In this document: piece after piece, positions 7,917 through 16,434 of the stretch
Position numbering within the stretch: the first letter of the stretch is position 1
Layout of the letters: each line of letters opens with the position of its first letter
Source of the DNA: Shinella sp. XGS7
GTDB taxonomy: Bacteria > Pseudomonadota > Gammaproteobacteria > Burkholderiales > Burkholderiaceae_C
Direction: 5' to 3'
NCBI RefSeq assembly: GCF_020535565.1
Contig: NZ_CP084758.1
Location: 3,609,001 to 3,673,000, forward strand
Length of the DNA stretch: 64,000 nucleotides
The notes under the pieces: generated by a model
The model's input: the letters and a program-made list of their open reading frames with translations, nothing else
Told to the model about the DNA's origin: nothing
Database searches by the model: none
Translations under genes and position numbers: made by a program

Positions 7917-9466
7917 TCAGCCAAAGAGCTGCCGGTACAGATCCTCGGTGCGGGCGGTGACCTCGGGCGTCATGGTGATGGTGCGCCCCCATTCACGCGG
8001 GGTTTCGCCGGGCCATTTGTTGGTGGCGTCCAAGCCCATCTTGCCGCCCAGGCCGCTGACCGGCGAGGCGAAGTCCAGGTAGTCGATGGGCGTGTTTTCC
8101 ACCAAGGTGGTGTCGCGCACCGGGTCCATGCGGGTGGTGATGGCCCAGACCACTTCCTTCCAGTCCCGGATGTTCACGTCTTCGTCCACCACCACGATGA
8201 ACTTGGTGTACATGAACTGACGCAGGAAACTCCAGAGACCGAACATCAGGCGCTTGGCGTGCCCGGGATAGGCCTTCTTGATGGAGATCACCGCCATGCG
8301 GTAGCTGCAGCCCTCGGGCGGCAGGTAGAAGTCCACGATCTCGCTGAACTGCTTCTGCAGGATGGGCACGAAGACCTCGTTGAGCGCCTCGCCCAGAATG
8401 GCGGGTTCATCGGGCGGCTTGCCGGTGTAGGTGCTGTGATAGATCGGATCGCGGCGCTGGGTCAGGCGGCTGACCTCGAAAACGGGGAACCAGTCCTGCT
8501 CGTTGTAGTAACCCGTGTGATCACCATACGGGCCTTCCAGGGCATGCAGATAGCCGCCCTTCTCCTTGAGCGGCACGCCGTCCTCGCTCAGCCCCTCGAA
8601 GCCCGGCACGGCCACCGGGATATGGCCTTCCAGCACGATTTCGGCGCTGGCGGGCACCTGCAGCCGCTGATCGGCCTCGCCCACGCCGGTGTCCACCACC
8701 TCGGTGCGCGAGCCGCGCAGCAGGCCGGCGAACTGGTACTCGGAGAGCGAGTCTGGCACCGGGGTCACAGCGCCCAGGATGGTGGCCGGGTCGGCCCCAA
8801 GGGCCACGGCAATCGGGAAACTCTGGCCCGGATTGGCCAGGGCGAACTCACGGAAGTCCAGGGCACCGCCTCGGTGCGCCAGCCAGCGCATGATGAGCTG
8901 GCGCCGGCCGATCAGCTGCTGGCGGTAGATGCCCAGGTTCTGGCGTCGGCGCGGCTGGGCCACGGATTGCGGCCCGCGGGTCACCACCAGGCCCCAGGTG
9001 ATCAGCGGGCCGGCTCGCCCGGCCAGCAGGTCTGGATCGGCAGACGCTTCAGGTCCACCTCGCTGCCCGCCATCACCTCCTGCTGGCAGGCGGCCTCGCG
9101 CACCCGGCTGGGCTTCATGTCCCACAGGGCCTTGGCCATCTGCAGCAGGCGCCCCGCGTCCTTGAGGCCGCGGGGGGGCTCGGGCTCCTTGAGACTGGCC
9201 AGGACCCGGCCCACATCACGCAGCTCCTCCAGGTTCTGGGCGCCCATGCCCAGGGCCACACGACGCGTGGTGCCGAAGAGATTGGTCAGGGCGGGCGTCT
9301 GGTAGCCGGTGGGCTTCTCGAACAGCAGCGCCGGTCCGCCGGCACGCAAAACGCGGTCGCTGAGGGCCGTCACCTCAAGTAGGGGGGATACCGGCGTGGC
9401 AATGCGCCGCAGCTCTCCCATCCCCTCTAATCCGTGGAGAAAGTCGCGAAGATCTCGGTACTTCAT
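7917..9466 (-). pseudogene. ubiD: ubiD, 4-hydroxy-3-polyprenylbenzoate decarboxylase, split by a one-base deletion
   Basis: UbiD decarboxylates the prenylated ring in ubiquinone synthesis, using the prenyl-FMN cofactor made by UbiX. The first 154 codons (start ATG at 9466, [10 protein letters not shown]) are in one frame and end with [13 protein letters not shown] and a stop near 9002. The rest, from [13 protein letters not shown] to the C-terminus, is in the next frame. Restoring one G near 9015-9020 gives a continuous protein of about 516 residues, the normal family length. The C-terminal half keeps family blocks such as [18 protein letters not shown] and the late Glu/Asp-rich [12 protein letters not shown]. 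Because the rest looks fully conserved, a sequencing error is as likely as real inactivation. Confidence 0.85.
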
Positions 9467-9499
9467 AACTGAAAGTAATTTTGAATCAAGGCCATAAGC

Positions 9500-9527
9500 T
9501 TGACGGGTTATTTTTGACCCTTAGAAT
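9500..9527 (+). promoter_or_regulatory. sigma-70-like promoter upstream of the lytic transglycosylase
   Basis: TTGACG (9500-9505), a 16-base spacer and TAGAAT (9522-9527) form the best consensus-like promoter I saw. It points to the gene at 9734 and leaves a leader of about 200 bases. The leader starts with a perfect 7-bp hairpin (CCCTGAA 9536-9542 with TTCAGGG 9545-9551). This lower-GC spot lies in the divergent gap between ubiD and the transglycosylase gene, so ubiD may start here too. Confidence 0.5.
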
Positions 9528-9733
9528 CCCGTCTGCCCTGAACCTTCAGGGTTAACCCGCGCCTCGCCTTGGGACGGCGAAGCGCCCCGCTGCCGATGGA
9601 CCCGGCCCGGGTCTTGCTGAGCTTTGATGCTCGACAAGCCCCGAGATTTGCCGGCCCATTATCACTGCCACACCTGCAGGACTCGCCCGATGAGGACGAG
9701 CCCCGGCGGGCTGGCGGAGAAGAAAGGAGTCGC

Positions 9734-10582
9734 ATGACAGCGCGTCGCAATGTCTTATCCCTCGCCCGCAGCGCCGCCGCGGCCGGAACCTTGTTTGTCA
9801 AGGACATCGGTCAAGGCCTGCTGGTGGTCAGCCACAACACCCTGGCCCTGCTGGGTCTGGCCGTGGTGGCTGTTTTGCTGATGTTCAGCAGCCAGGCGGA
9901 TCTCCGCCACAAGCTCGAAACCGAAGCCTTTGGCTGGCTCAATGCCCGCCAGGAAGCCCGTGTCGAAGCCTCGGGCAACACCCTGATGGGTCTGTCAGAG
10001 CCGGAAGCCCTGACGCGCGCCACCGCGGCCGACCCGAAGGAGCTGACCCGCCAGCAGGCCGCCGTGGCCATGTGGCTGTCGCGCCGCTACAAGGTGGCGC
10101 CCGAGCCGGTCAGCCGCCTGGTGCAGGAGGCCTGGACCGTGGGCCAGCGCGCCCGCGTGGAACCCACCCTGATCCTGGCCATCATGGCCATCGAGTCGGG
10201 CTTCAACCCCTTCGCGCAGAGCGCCGTGGGCGCCCAGGGCCTGATGCAGGTCATGACCCGGGTGCACGACGACAAGTACGAGGCCTTCGGCGGCAATCTC
10301 GCAGCCTTCGACCCCATCACCAATCTGCGGGTCGGTGTGCAGGTGCTCAAGGAGTGCATCCAGCGCGCCGGCAGTCTGGAAGAAGGCCTGCGCTACTACG
10401 TGGGCGCCGCCAATCTGCCCGACGATGCCGGTTATGCCGGCCGCGTGCTGGCCGAGCACGAGCAGATGAAGTCCCTGATCGCCGGTCGGGGCTATGCCCC
10501 CGCACCGCGCAGCGAGCGGGAGGCCTCCGCCGGTACCGGCAAGCCGGCGACCAAGCAGGAGCAGCTGGCTCTGCTGGACTGA
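9734..10582 (+). CDS. membrane-anchored lytic transglycosylase, SLT domain
   Basis: A 282-residue protein predicted to cleave peptidoglycan glycan strands. A single membrane segment lies at about residues 36-52 (LALLGLAVVAVLLMF), so the enzyme domain faces the periplasm. The SLT catalytic region is clear: LILAIMAIESGFNPFAQSA with the catalytic Glu at about residue 154, then AVGAQGLMQVM and a late YYVGAAN motif. The C-terminal tail is low-complexity. Start ATG 9734 is preceded by AAAGGAGT at the proper distance; an upstream in-frame extension to 9569 is not supported. It stands alone, facing away from ubiD. Confidence 0.9.
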   Translation: MTARRNVLSLARSAAAAGTLFVKDIGQGLLVVSHNTLALLGLAVVAVLLMFSSQADLRHKLETEAFGWLNARQEARVEASGNTLMGLSEPEALTRATAADPKELTRQQAAVAMWLSRRYKVAPEPVSRLVQEAWTVGQRARVEPTLILAIMAIESGFNPFAQSAVGAQGLMQVMTRVHDDKYEAFGGNLAAFDPITNLRVGVQVLKECIQRAGSLEEGLRYYVGAANLPDDAGYAGRVLAEHEQMKSLIAGRGYAPAPRSEREASAGTGKPATKQEQLALLD

Positions 10583-10630
10583 GGCTCGCCCGCTTCATTT
10601 TTCACACCCGAACAAGGCCCTGGTGTCCGC

Positions 10631-10636
10631 TACACT
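10631..10636 (+). promoter_or_regulatory. -10 box for the riboswitch-glyA transcript
   Basis: TACACT sits about 15 bases before the first conserved bases of the riboswitch, as expected for a promoter that starts the RNA just upstream of the aptamer. No convincing -35 is seen. Confidence 0.4.
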
Positions 10637-10646
10637 GGGGCCTTCG

Positions 10647-10775
10647 CGCAACTGGCGATCAAGGCTGCTGACGGCATCAACCGGCTGGCGGCCCGAGGTG
10701 GTGGACCACCGGGGAGCGCGAACGGTTCAGGGCCCAGGCCCGGCCGTCATCAGCCGTTCGCCTGGGCAGCCCTGC
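10647..10775 (+). ncRNA. ZTP (pfl motif) riboswitch upstream of glyA
   Basis: The pfl/ZTP aptamer senses the purine intermediate ZMP/ZTP, a signal of low 10-formyl-tetrahydrofolate, and turns on one-carbon genes such as glyA. The 3' hallmark CGCCTGGGCA is at 10759-10768, preceded by GCCGTT, which can pair with the GAACGG at about 10719-10725. The 5' half contains GGTGGTGGACCACCGGGGAG (about 10697-10716), the usual first-hairpin/internal-loop block. An expression platform is likely between 10770 and 10839, where GC-rich pairing could hide the ribosome site. The assignment rests on motif recognition by eye. Confidence 0.82.
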
Positions 10776-10839
10776 AAGCCGTTGCGCGCGTCGCCGCGGC
10801 TCGTCCCGGGCCCAACCCTCATCATGAACCACCACCATC

Positions 10840-12093
10840 ATGTTTGATCGCAGCCAATCGACCCTCGCCAACGTCGACCCCGAACTGTGGGCCGCCGTCC
10901 AGAACGAAAACCGTCGCCAGGAGGGCGAGATCGAGCTGATCGCTTCGGAAAACATCGTTTCCCGCGCCGTGCTCGAAGCGCAGGGCTCGATCATGACGAA
11001 CAAGTATGCCGAGGGCTATCCGGGCAAGCGCTACTATGGCGGCTGCCAGTTCGTCGACATCGCGGAAGAACTCGCCATCGAGCGCGCCAAGAAGCTGTTC
11101 GGCGTCAACTTCGCCAACGTGCAGCCGAATTCCGGCTCGCAGATGAACCAGGCCGTCTTCCTCGCACTGCTGCAGCCGGGCGACACCTTCATGGGCCTCG
11201 ACCTCAATTCGGGCGGCCACCTGACGCACGGCTCGCCGGTCAACATGTCCGGCAAGTGGTTCAACGTCGTTTCCTACGGCGTGCGTGAAGGCGACCACCT
11301 GCTCGACATGGACGATGTCGCCGAGAAGGCCCGCAAGAACAAGCCGAAGCTCATCATCGCCGGCGGCACCGCCTATTCCCGCATCTGGGACTGGAAGCGC
11401 TTCCGCGAGATCGCCGATGAAGTCGGCGCCTATCTCATGGTCGACATGGCCCACATCGCCGGCCTCGTCGCCGGTGGCCAGCATCCGTCGCCGTTCCCGC
11501 ATTGCCACGTTGCCACCACCACCACGCACAAGTCGCTGCGCGGCCCGCGCGGCGGCGTCGTGCTGACGAACGACGAGGACATCGCCAAGAAGATCAACTC
11601 GGCCGTCTTCCCGGGCCTCCAGGGCGGCCCGCTGATGCACATCATCGCCGCCAAGGCCGTCGCCTTCGGCGAGGCGCTGCAGCCGGAATTCAAGGAATAC
11701 GCCGCGCAGATCGTCAAGAACGCCAAGGCGCTCGCCGAGACGCTGAAGGCCGGCGGCCTCGACATCGTTTCGGGCGGCACCGACAACCACCTGATGCTGG
11801 TGGATCTGCGCAAGAAGAACGCGACCGGCAAGCGCGCCGAAGCCGCGCTCGGCCGCGCCTATGTCACCTGCAACAAGAACGGCATTCCGTTCGACCCGGA
11901 AAAGCCCATCGTCACCTCCGGCATCCGCCTCGGCACGCCGGCCGGCACGACGCGCGGCTTCAAGGAAGAAGAGTTCCGGCAGATCGGCCACCTGATCGGC
12001 GACGTGCTGGACAAGCCGCATGACGAGGCCAATCTGGCCGCCGTGCGCGAGAAGGTCGCCGCCCTGACGCGCGACTTCCCGGTCTACCGCTGA
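10840..12093 (+). CDS. glyA: serine hydroxymethyltransferase GlyA, mosaic with an alphaproteobacterial core
   Basis: Converts serine and tetrahydrofolate to glycine and 5,10-methylene-tetrahydrofolate (PLP enzyme, cytosol). 417 residues, full family length, with the PLP lysine in [14 protein letters not shown] at about residue 231. The first 30 residues ([16 protein letters not shown]) and the last 36 (from [14 protein letters not shown] to FPVYR) are betaproteobacterial in type. Residues about 35-385 carry rhizobial signatures: [50 protein letters not shown] and [11 protein letters not shown]. Codons change in parallel: CTC for Leu and TTC/TCG-rich usage inside the core, CTG in the neighbours. 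It is expressed from the ZTP riboswitch leader and followed 16 bp later by nrdR. Confidence 0.95.
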   Translation: MFDRSQSTLANVDPELWAAVQNENRRQEGEIELIASENIVSRAVLEAQGSIMTNKYAEGYPGKRYYGGCQFVDIAEELAIERAKKLFGVNFANVQPNSGSQMNQAVFLALLQPGDTFMGLDLNSGGHLTHGSPVNMSGKWFNVVSYGVREGDHLLDMDDVAEKARKNKPKLIIAGGTAYSRIWDWKRFREIADEVGAYLMVDMAHIAGLVAGGQHPSPFPHCHVATTTTHKSLRGPRGGVVLTNDEDIAKKINSAVFPGLQGGPLMHIIAAKAVAFGEALQPEFKEYAAQIVKNAKALAETLKAGGLDIVSGGTDNHLMLVDLRKKNATGKRAEAALGRAYVTCNKNGIPFDPEKPIVTSGIRLGTPAGTTRGFKEEEFRQIGHLIGDVLDKPHDEANLAAVREKVAALTRDFPVYR

Positions 12094-12109
12094 AGCCCGC
12101 CCGCCGCCG

Positions 12110-12553
12110 ATGCGCTGCCCCTTCTGCAATCACGGTGAAACCCAGGTCGTCGAGACCCGGGAATCGGACGAGGGCGATGTGGTGCGGCGCCGGCGGCGCT
12201 GCCAGGCCTGCGACAAGCGTTTCACCACCTACGAGCGGGCCGAAATCGCCCTGCCCGTGGTGGTCAAGAAGGACGGCTCGCGGGCCGATTTCGATCCGTC
12301 CAAGCTGCGCGCCTCCATGCAGCTGGCCTTGCGCAAGCGGCCGGTCAGCATCGAGCAGATCGACGCCGCCCTGGAGCGCATCCAGGAAAAGCTGCTGACC
12401 AGCGGCGCCCGCGAGCTGCCCTCCACCAAGCTCGGCGAGCTGGTGATGCGCGAACTCAAGAAGATCGACAAGGTGGCCTATGTGCGCTTTGCCTCGGTCT
12501 ACCGCAGCTTCGAAGACGTGGACGAGTTCCGCCAGCTGATCCGCGACATCTGA
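12110..12553 (+). CDS. nrdR: transcriptional repressor NrdR
   Basis: Represses ribonucleotide reductase genes in response to the dATP/ATP ratio. 147 residues, the usual length. The N-terminal zinc ribbon has Cys pairs CPFC (residues 3-6) and CQAC (about 31-34). The ATP-cone follows, from [19 protein letters not shown] (about 46-65) to the [14 protein letters not shown] stretch near residue 125. The start overlaps no other gene and lies 16 bp after glyA, the common glyA-nrdR order in Betaproteobacteria. Unlike glyA, its codon use matches the neighbours. Confidence 0.96.
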   Translation: MRCPFCNHGETQVVETRESDEGDVVRRRRRCQACDKRFTTYERAEIALPVVVKKDGSRADFDPSKLRASMQLALRKRPVSIEQIDAALERIQEKLLTSGARELPSTKLGELVMRELKKIDKVAYVRFASVYRSFEDVDEFRQLIRDI

Positions 12554-12561
12554 GCACACCC

Positions 12562-12580
12562 GGGGGAGGGATCATCCCCC
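12562..12580 (+). terminator. hairpin after nrdR
   Basis: GGGGGA (12562-12567) pairs with TCCCCC (12575-12580) around a 7-base loop, 9 bp after the nrdR stop. There is no T-run, so its strength as a terminator is uncertain. Confidence 0.4.
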
Positions 12581-12625
12581 ACCGCTCCCCCTTCGGCAGG
12601 ACAGAAAGCCCCGCGTGGCCGGCCT

Positions 12626-12644
12626 AGATTGCTCTGAGCAATCT
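12626..12644. promoter_or_regulatory. perfect 19-bp palindrome before the minor pilin operon
   Basis: AGATTGCTC (12626-12634), one T, then GAGCAATCT (12636-12644) gives 9-bp perfect arms. A -10-like TAGATT (12625-12630) overlaps its left arm, and the first pilin gene starts 26 bp further on. It could be a regulator site covering the promoter or a hairpin in the 5' end of the mRNA; the sequence alone does not decide. Confidence 0.45.
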
Positions 12645-12669
12645 CCCCAGCTGTCACGGCGGAGGCCCC

Positions 12670-13230
12670 ATGCGTCCCAAGCTCTTCAGTGTCCGTCCGC
12701 GGATGCCCGCACAGCGCGGCGTCAGCCTGATCGAGGGCTGCATGGCCTGCGTGGCCCTGGGCATTCTGCTGGCGGCGGCACTGCCACAGCTGCGCCAGAT
12801 CCAGCAGCGCCAGCGTCTGCAAGGCATTGCCCAGACCCTGTTCACCGACCTCCAGGAGGCCCGCAGCCTGGCTGTGCTGGGCGCCGGCGCCGTGCATCTG
12901 CGCTTCAGCCAGCACCCGCAGGGCAGCTGCTATGTGGTGCACAGCGGCAAGGCGGGTGACTGCGTCTGCTCGGACCAGGGTCAAGCCCTGTGCCTGCAGG
13001 GCACCGAGCCCATCAAGTTGCAATGGCTGCCGTCAGGACGCGGCTTCGACAGCCTGCGCGCCAATGTGCCGCAGATGAGCTTTCAGCCCCGCCAGGGCAG
13101 CGTGACCTCCACCGGCAGCATCGACATCGTCGGACCGGACCGGCAGAGCATCCGCCATATCGTCAGCATCGCAGGCCGGGTACGCAGCTGCGCCCCCGCC
13201 GCTCCCGTGGGTCGCCTGCCTCCTTGTTAA
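12670..13230 (+). CDS. GspH/FimT-type minor pseudopilin
   Basis: A 186-residue type IV pilin-like protein. The prepilin leader ends in QRG before VSLIEGCMACVALGILLAAALP (cleavage after Gly17, Glu at position +5 of the mature protein), followed by a helix with QRQRLQGIAQTLFTDLQEARSLAV. That last stretch is the usual GspH/FimT conserved block. The C-terminal globular part has several Cys, probably in disulphides. The helix begins with Val rather than Phe at +1, which prepilin peptidase tolerates. It opens an operon-like run of six minor pilin genes. Confidence 0.85.
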   Translation: MRPKLFSVRPRMPAQRGVSLIEGCMACVALGILLAAALPQLRQIQQRQRLQGIAQTLFTDLQEARSLAVLGAGAVHLRFSQHPQGSCYVVHSGKAGDCVCSDQGQALCLQGTEPIKLQWLPSGRGFDSLRANVPQMSFQPRQGSVTSTGSIDIVGPDRQSIRHIVSIAGRVRSCAPAAPVGRLPPC

Positions 13231-13334
13231 CCCTGCCCCCTTGAACAAGGGAGCCAGCGACCAACGGCCACAGTCCGACGACCAACGGCGGGCAAGATGT
13301 GAAATACCTCACGCCCACTCCCCACAATCCCAGC

Positions 13335-13811
13335 ATGCCGGTACTGCGACCATCTCTGCCAGCTTCTCCATTGCTGCGCGCGCGTGGAGCGCGTGGCTTC
13401 ACGCTGGTGGAAATCATGCTGGCCGTAGTCGTGGTGGGCGTGCTGGCGGCCGTGGCCCTGCCGGCCTACCAGCAGGCGGTGCAGAAGAGCCGTCGCTCCG
13501 ACGCCATCGCCATGCTCACGGCGGTGCAGCAGGCGCAGGAGCGCTGGCGCGCCAATCGCACCGGCTACGCCGCCAACCTCAGCGATCTGGGTTTCAGCAG
13601 CGGCCAATCACCCAAGGGCTACTACGAAATTGCGCTGAGCAATGTCGCCATGAGCACCTACACCGTGACCGCCACCCCCATCTCCAGCGGCGCCCAGGCC
13701 AAGGACAGCGTCTGCGCCAAGCTGGGCATTGCCGTCAGCGGTGGACAGGTCAGCTACACCAGTGCCGACTCGGCCAGCCAGGCGACGTCGAGCAAGTGCT
13801 GGGCACAGTGA
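13335..13811 (+). CDS. pilE: type IV pilin PilE-like
   Basis: 158 residues. The leader RARGARG is cleaved before FTLVEIMLAVVVVGVLAAVA, with Phe at +1 and Glu at +5 as in classical type IVa pilins. The next part, YQQAVQKSRRSDAIAMLTAVQQAQERW, is typical of the PilE minor pilins encoded in minor pilin clusters. The C-terminal Cys pair (DSVCAKLG and SKCWAQ) could form the D-region disulphide. I chose ATG 13335; a GTG at 13299 would give an unusually long leader. The stop overlaps the next ATG by one base (TGATG), showing translational coupling. Confidence 0.88.
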   Translation: MPVLRPSLPASPLLRARGARGFTLVEIMLAVVVVGVLAAVALPAYQQAVQKSRRSDAIAMLTAVQQAQERWRANRTGYAANLSDLGFSSGQSPKGYYEIALSNVAMSTYTVTATPISSGAQAKDSVCAKLGIAVSGGQVSYTSADSASQATSSKCWAQ

Positions 13812-14431
13812 TGAAGCCGCGTTGCAAGGCCAGCATCCCGGTCCGGCACCAGCGTGGCCGCGGGCTGACCCTGATCGAGCTGATGGTCACGGTCGGCGTC
13901 CTGGGCATCGTGCTGGCGGTTGCCGCGCCCTCCCTGGCCGATTTCATGAACAAGCGCCGGGTGCGCCTTGTGGCCGACGAACTCAGCACCCTGATGGTTT
14001 ACGCCCGCTCCGAGGCCGGCCTGCGCAACCGCCGCGTCAACGTCTTCTTCAGCAGCGGCGGCTCGCAAAGCTGCTACACGATTGCCGAGTTCAGCGCCCT
14101 TGGGCGCTGTGATTGCAGCAGCACGCCGATCTGCACCGGCGGCTTTCTGCAACTCAAGACGGTGTCCATTCCCGCGCTCACCGGGGTCAGCCTCACCCCA
14201 TCGGAAGACCTCCGCTACGACACGGGCCGTGAGGGCGTGGTGGGCTATGCCCTGGCCTTCATGGTGCCCACGCTGCAGACCGCGCCCGGCAACGTCATGG
14301 TGCAGATCAGCGGTGGCCGCGGCTATCAGTTGCGCATGCAGCTCACGCCGCTGGGACGGCCCACCCTGTGCACCCCCAACGGCTCCTACAGCGATGTCCC
14401 CCGCTGCGCGGCACCCTTGACGGAAAGCTGA
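13811..14431 (+). CDS. fimT: FimT/GspH-like minor pilin
   Basis: 206 residues, ATG at 13811 sharing a base with the pilE stop. The leader ends RGRG before LTLIELMVTVGVLGIVLAVAAP (Leu at +1, Glu at +5). The next block, FMNKRRVRLVADELSTLMVYARSEAGLRNRRVNVFF in parts, is the GspH/FimT signature; members of this family can bind DNA in natural transformation, which is not shown here. Cys residues in CYTIAEF, RCDCSSTPIC and CTPNG may form disulphides. Confidence 0.85.
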   Translation: MKPRCKASIPVRHQRGRGLTLIELMVTVGVLGIVLAVAAPSLADFMNKRRVRLVADELSTLMVYARSEAGLRNRRVNVFFSSGGSQSCYTIAEFSALGRCDCSSTPICTGGFLQLKTVSIPALTGVSLTPSEDLRYDTGREGVVGYALAFMVPTLQTAPGNVMVQISGGRGYQLRMQLTPLGRPTLCTPNGSYSDVPRCAAPLTES

Positions 14432-14434
14432 GCC

Positions 14435-15148
14435 ATGGTCAGGCGCCAGTCAGCACGCTCAGCCACCCGCACCAGCCAAGTCGGTCTGAGCCTGGTCGAG
14501 TTGATGGTGGGCATCACGGTGGGCATGATCATCGTGGCCGGCGCCTCCATGATGATGGTCAACCAGATCGAGGAGCATCGCCGCCTCACGCTGGAGACCC
14601 AGATCCAGCAGGATCTGCGCGCCGCCGCCGATCTGATGCTGCGCGACCTGCGTCGCTCCGGCTTCCGGGCGCAGGCCTTCCAGTCGGTCTGGGCGCCGGG
14701 CCAGGCCGTGACGGCCAATCCCTATCCGCTGGCGCTGCAAGTGTCGGCGGATGGTCAGCAGGTGCTCTACAGCTACACCTCGGCGCTGGATGCCAAGAAC
14801 GCCTCCAAGGAGAACAACCAGGTCGATCCCAACGAGGTCTTTGGCTACCGCCTGCGGCAGGGCGTCCTGCAGTTCAATCTGGGCGGCACCTGGCAGCCCC
14901 TGACCGACCCCAACACCCTGGAGGTGACGGTGCTCCAGGTCACGCCCAGGACCCAGACCATCGCGCTCTCGGAGTTCTGCCTCGTGCCCTGCCCGACGCC
15001 GGCCAGCTGCTTGCAGCAGCAGGTGCTCGACATCTCCCTGCGCCTGGAAGGCCGCGCCCGGCATGACCGTCAGAACGTGGTTCGCAGCATCAACGTCAGC
15101 ACCCGCCTGCGCAACGATGCGGTTTTCGGCGCCTGCCCTGCCACATGA
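14435..15148 (+). CDS. pilW: minor pilin PilW-like
   Basis: 237 residues. The cleavage site is QVG before LSLVELMVGITVGMIIVAGA, followed by the PilW-like stretch RLTLETQIQQDLRAAADLMLRDLRRSGFR. The late Cys cluster (CLVPCPTPASCLQQQ) may form disulphides. It starts 3 bp after fimT and its stop overlaps the start of the pilX-like gene by 4 bp. PilW-type subunits prime pilus assembly at the tip together with PilV, PilX and FimT. Confidence 0.83.
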   Translation: MVRRQSARSATRTSQVGLSLVELMVGITVGMIIVAGASMMMVNQIEEHRRLTLETQIQQDLRAAADLMLRDLRRSGFRAQAFQSVWAPGQAVTANPYPLALQVSADGQQVLYSYTSALDAKNASKENNQVDPNEVFGYRLRQGVLQFNLGGTWQPLTDPNTLEVTVLQVTPRTQTIALSEFCLVPCPTPASCLQQQVLDISLRLEGRARHDRQNVVRSINVSTRLRNDAVFGACPAT

Positions 15149-16434
15149 TGCACCAGCCCCCACAGCGTCGGCCCCGAACGCGCGAGCAAGGAGCCAGCAC
15201 CCTGGTGCTGGTGATGGTGCTGTTCTTCGTGATGGCCATGGTGGCGGCCTTCTCCAACCGCAATCTGGTCTTCGAGCAGCGTATCGGCAGCAACTACTAC
15301 CGTGCCGCCCTGGCTCAAGAGGCCGCCGAGGCCGGGGCCGAGTGGGTGCTGGGCGCGCTCAACGGCGATCTGGTCGATGCCGCTTGTCAGCCGGCGGCCG
15401 CGGGCCAGCGCTTTCGCGATATCCACCTGGGCATTGCGGCCGACCGCAGCATCAGCCGCAAGATCCTGAATGTGAACTGGGAGGTCGCGGCCTGCGCCCG
15501 CAACGGCGGCCAGGGCTGGCAATGCGACTGCCCCGCCAATGGCGCCGTGACCCTGGTGCCCGCCGCCGACCCGAATGCCCAGATCCGCCCCATGTTCGGC
15601 ACCCGCTTTGCCGTCTCGCCACGGCCCGGCGTGGTGCGCATCACGGTGCAGGGCTGCACCGACCTGCTGGCCAACTGCCGCAACCTGGCACGCGCCGCCA
15701 CCAACAACCTCGCGCAGGACACCCTGCAGTTCGACGCAGCCCTGGTCAGCGCGCTGAAGACCCCTCCAGCCAGCCCCCTCACCGTGCGCGGCACGGTGGA
15801 TCTGGGCAATGTGGGTCTGGGCCTGCACAACACCCATCCCGAGTCCGGCGGCCTGCTGATGCAGACCGGTGAGGCCGAGTACCGCGGCTCACTGGACCGT
15901 TCCAGCAGTACGCCGGGCACCCCTGCAGGCAGCGCCCTGATCCGGGATGACGCCAGCCTTCGACGCGGTACGGCGGACGATATGTTCCGTCTCTTCTTTG
16001 GCATGGCGCCCCAGACCTACCGCCAGCAGGCGGCGATGCGCGAGCTGCGTTGCGGCAACAGCGACTGCTCGGCCGCGCTGAGCCAGGCCATTGCAGCGGG
16101 CGCCGATCTGGTCTGGGTGGAAGGCCCCGCCAGCCTCAGCAGCAATGTGCAGCTGGGCAGCGCGACCCGTCCGATCGTGCTGGTGGTCAACGGCGCACTG
16201 CAGCTGCAGGGCCCCATGCTGCTCAACGGCCTGGTCTATGTGCGTGGCGATGCCAGCTGGACCAACGGCAGCGGCCAGCCCGCCCGCCTGATCGGCGCCC
16301 TGCTCAGCGAGGGCGATATGGTGGCCAGCGGCACGGTGGATATCGCCTACGACGCCAGCACCCTGAGCACGATCAGCAATCAGCGCGGCAGTTTTGTGCG
16401 GGTGCCGGGCAGCTGGATGGATGCCACGCAATGA
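15145..16434 (+). CDS. pilX: minor pilin PilX-like
   Basis: 429 residues, longer than the roughly 200-residue Pseudomonas PilX, as is common in Burkholderiales. The N-terminus has QGASTLVLVMVLFFVMAMVAAFSNRN, a hydrophobic pilin helix without the usual Glu at +5, a known PilX/GspK-like feature. The next segment, NYYRAALAQEAAEAGAEW, is the PilX signature. The C-terminal half has long beta-rich stretches with Cys pairs. It overlaps both neighbours by 4 bp (ATGA), so it is part of one tightly coupled operon. Confidence 0.8.
   Translation: MMHQPPQRRPRTREQGASTLVLVMVLFFVMAMVAAFSNRNLVFEQRIGSNYYRAALAQEAAEAGAEWVLGALNGDLVDAACQPAAAGQRFRDIHLGIAADRSISRKILNVNWEVAACARNGGQGWQCDCPANGAVTLVPAADPNAQIRPMFGTRFAVSPRPGVVRITVQGCTDLLANCRNLARAATNNLAQDTLQFDAALVSALKTPPASPLTVRGTVDLGNVGLGLHNTHPESGGLLMQTGEAEYRGSLDRSSSTPGTPAGSALIRDDASLRRGTADDMFRLFFGMAPQTYRQQAAMRELRCGNSDCSAALSQAIAAGADLVWVEGPASLSSNVQLGSATRPIVLVVNGALQLQGPMLLNGLVYVRGDASWTNGSGQPARLIGALLSEGDMVASGTVDIAYDASTLSTISNQRGSFVRVPGSWMDATQ

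Noticed and set aside
10822-12129. Minus-strand frame opposite glyA
   Set aside because: GlyA is clearly the real gene; the opposite frame is open only because of codon bias.
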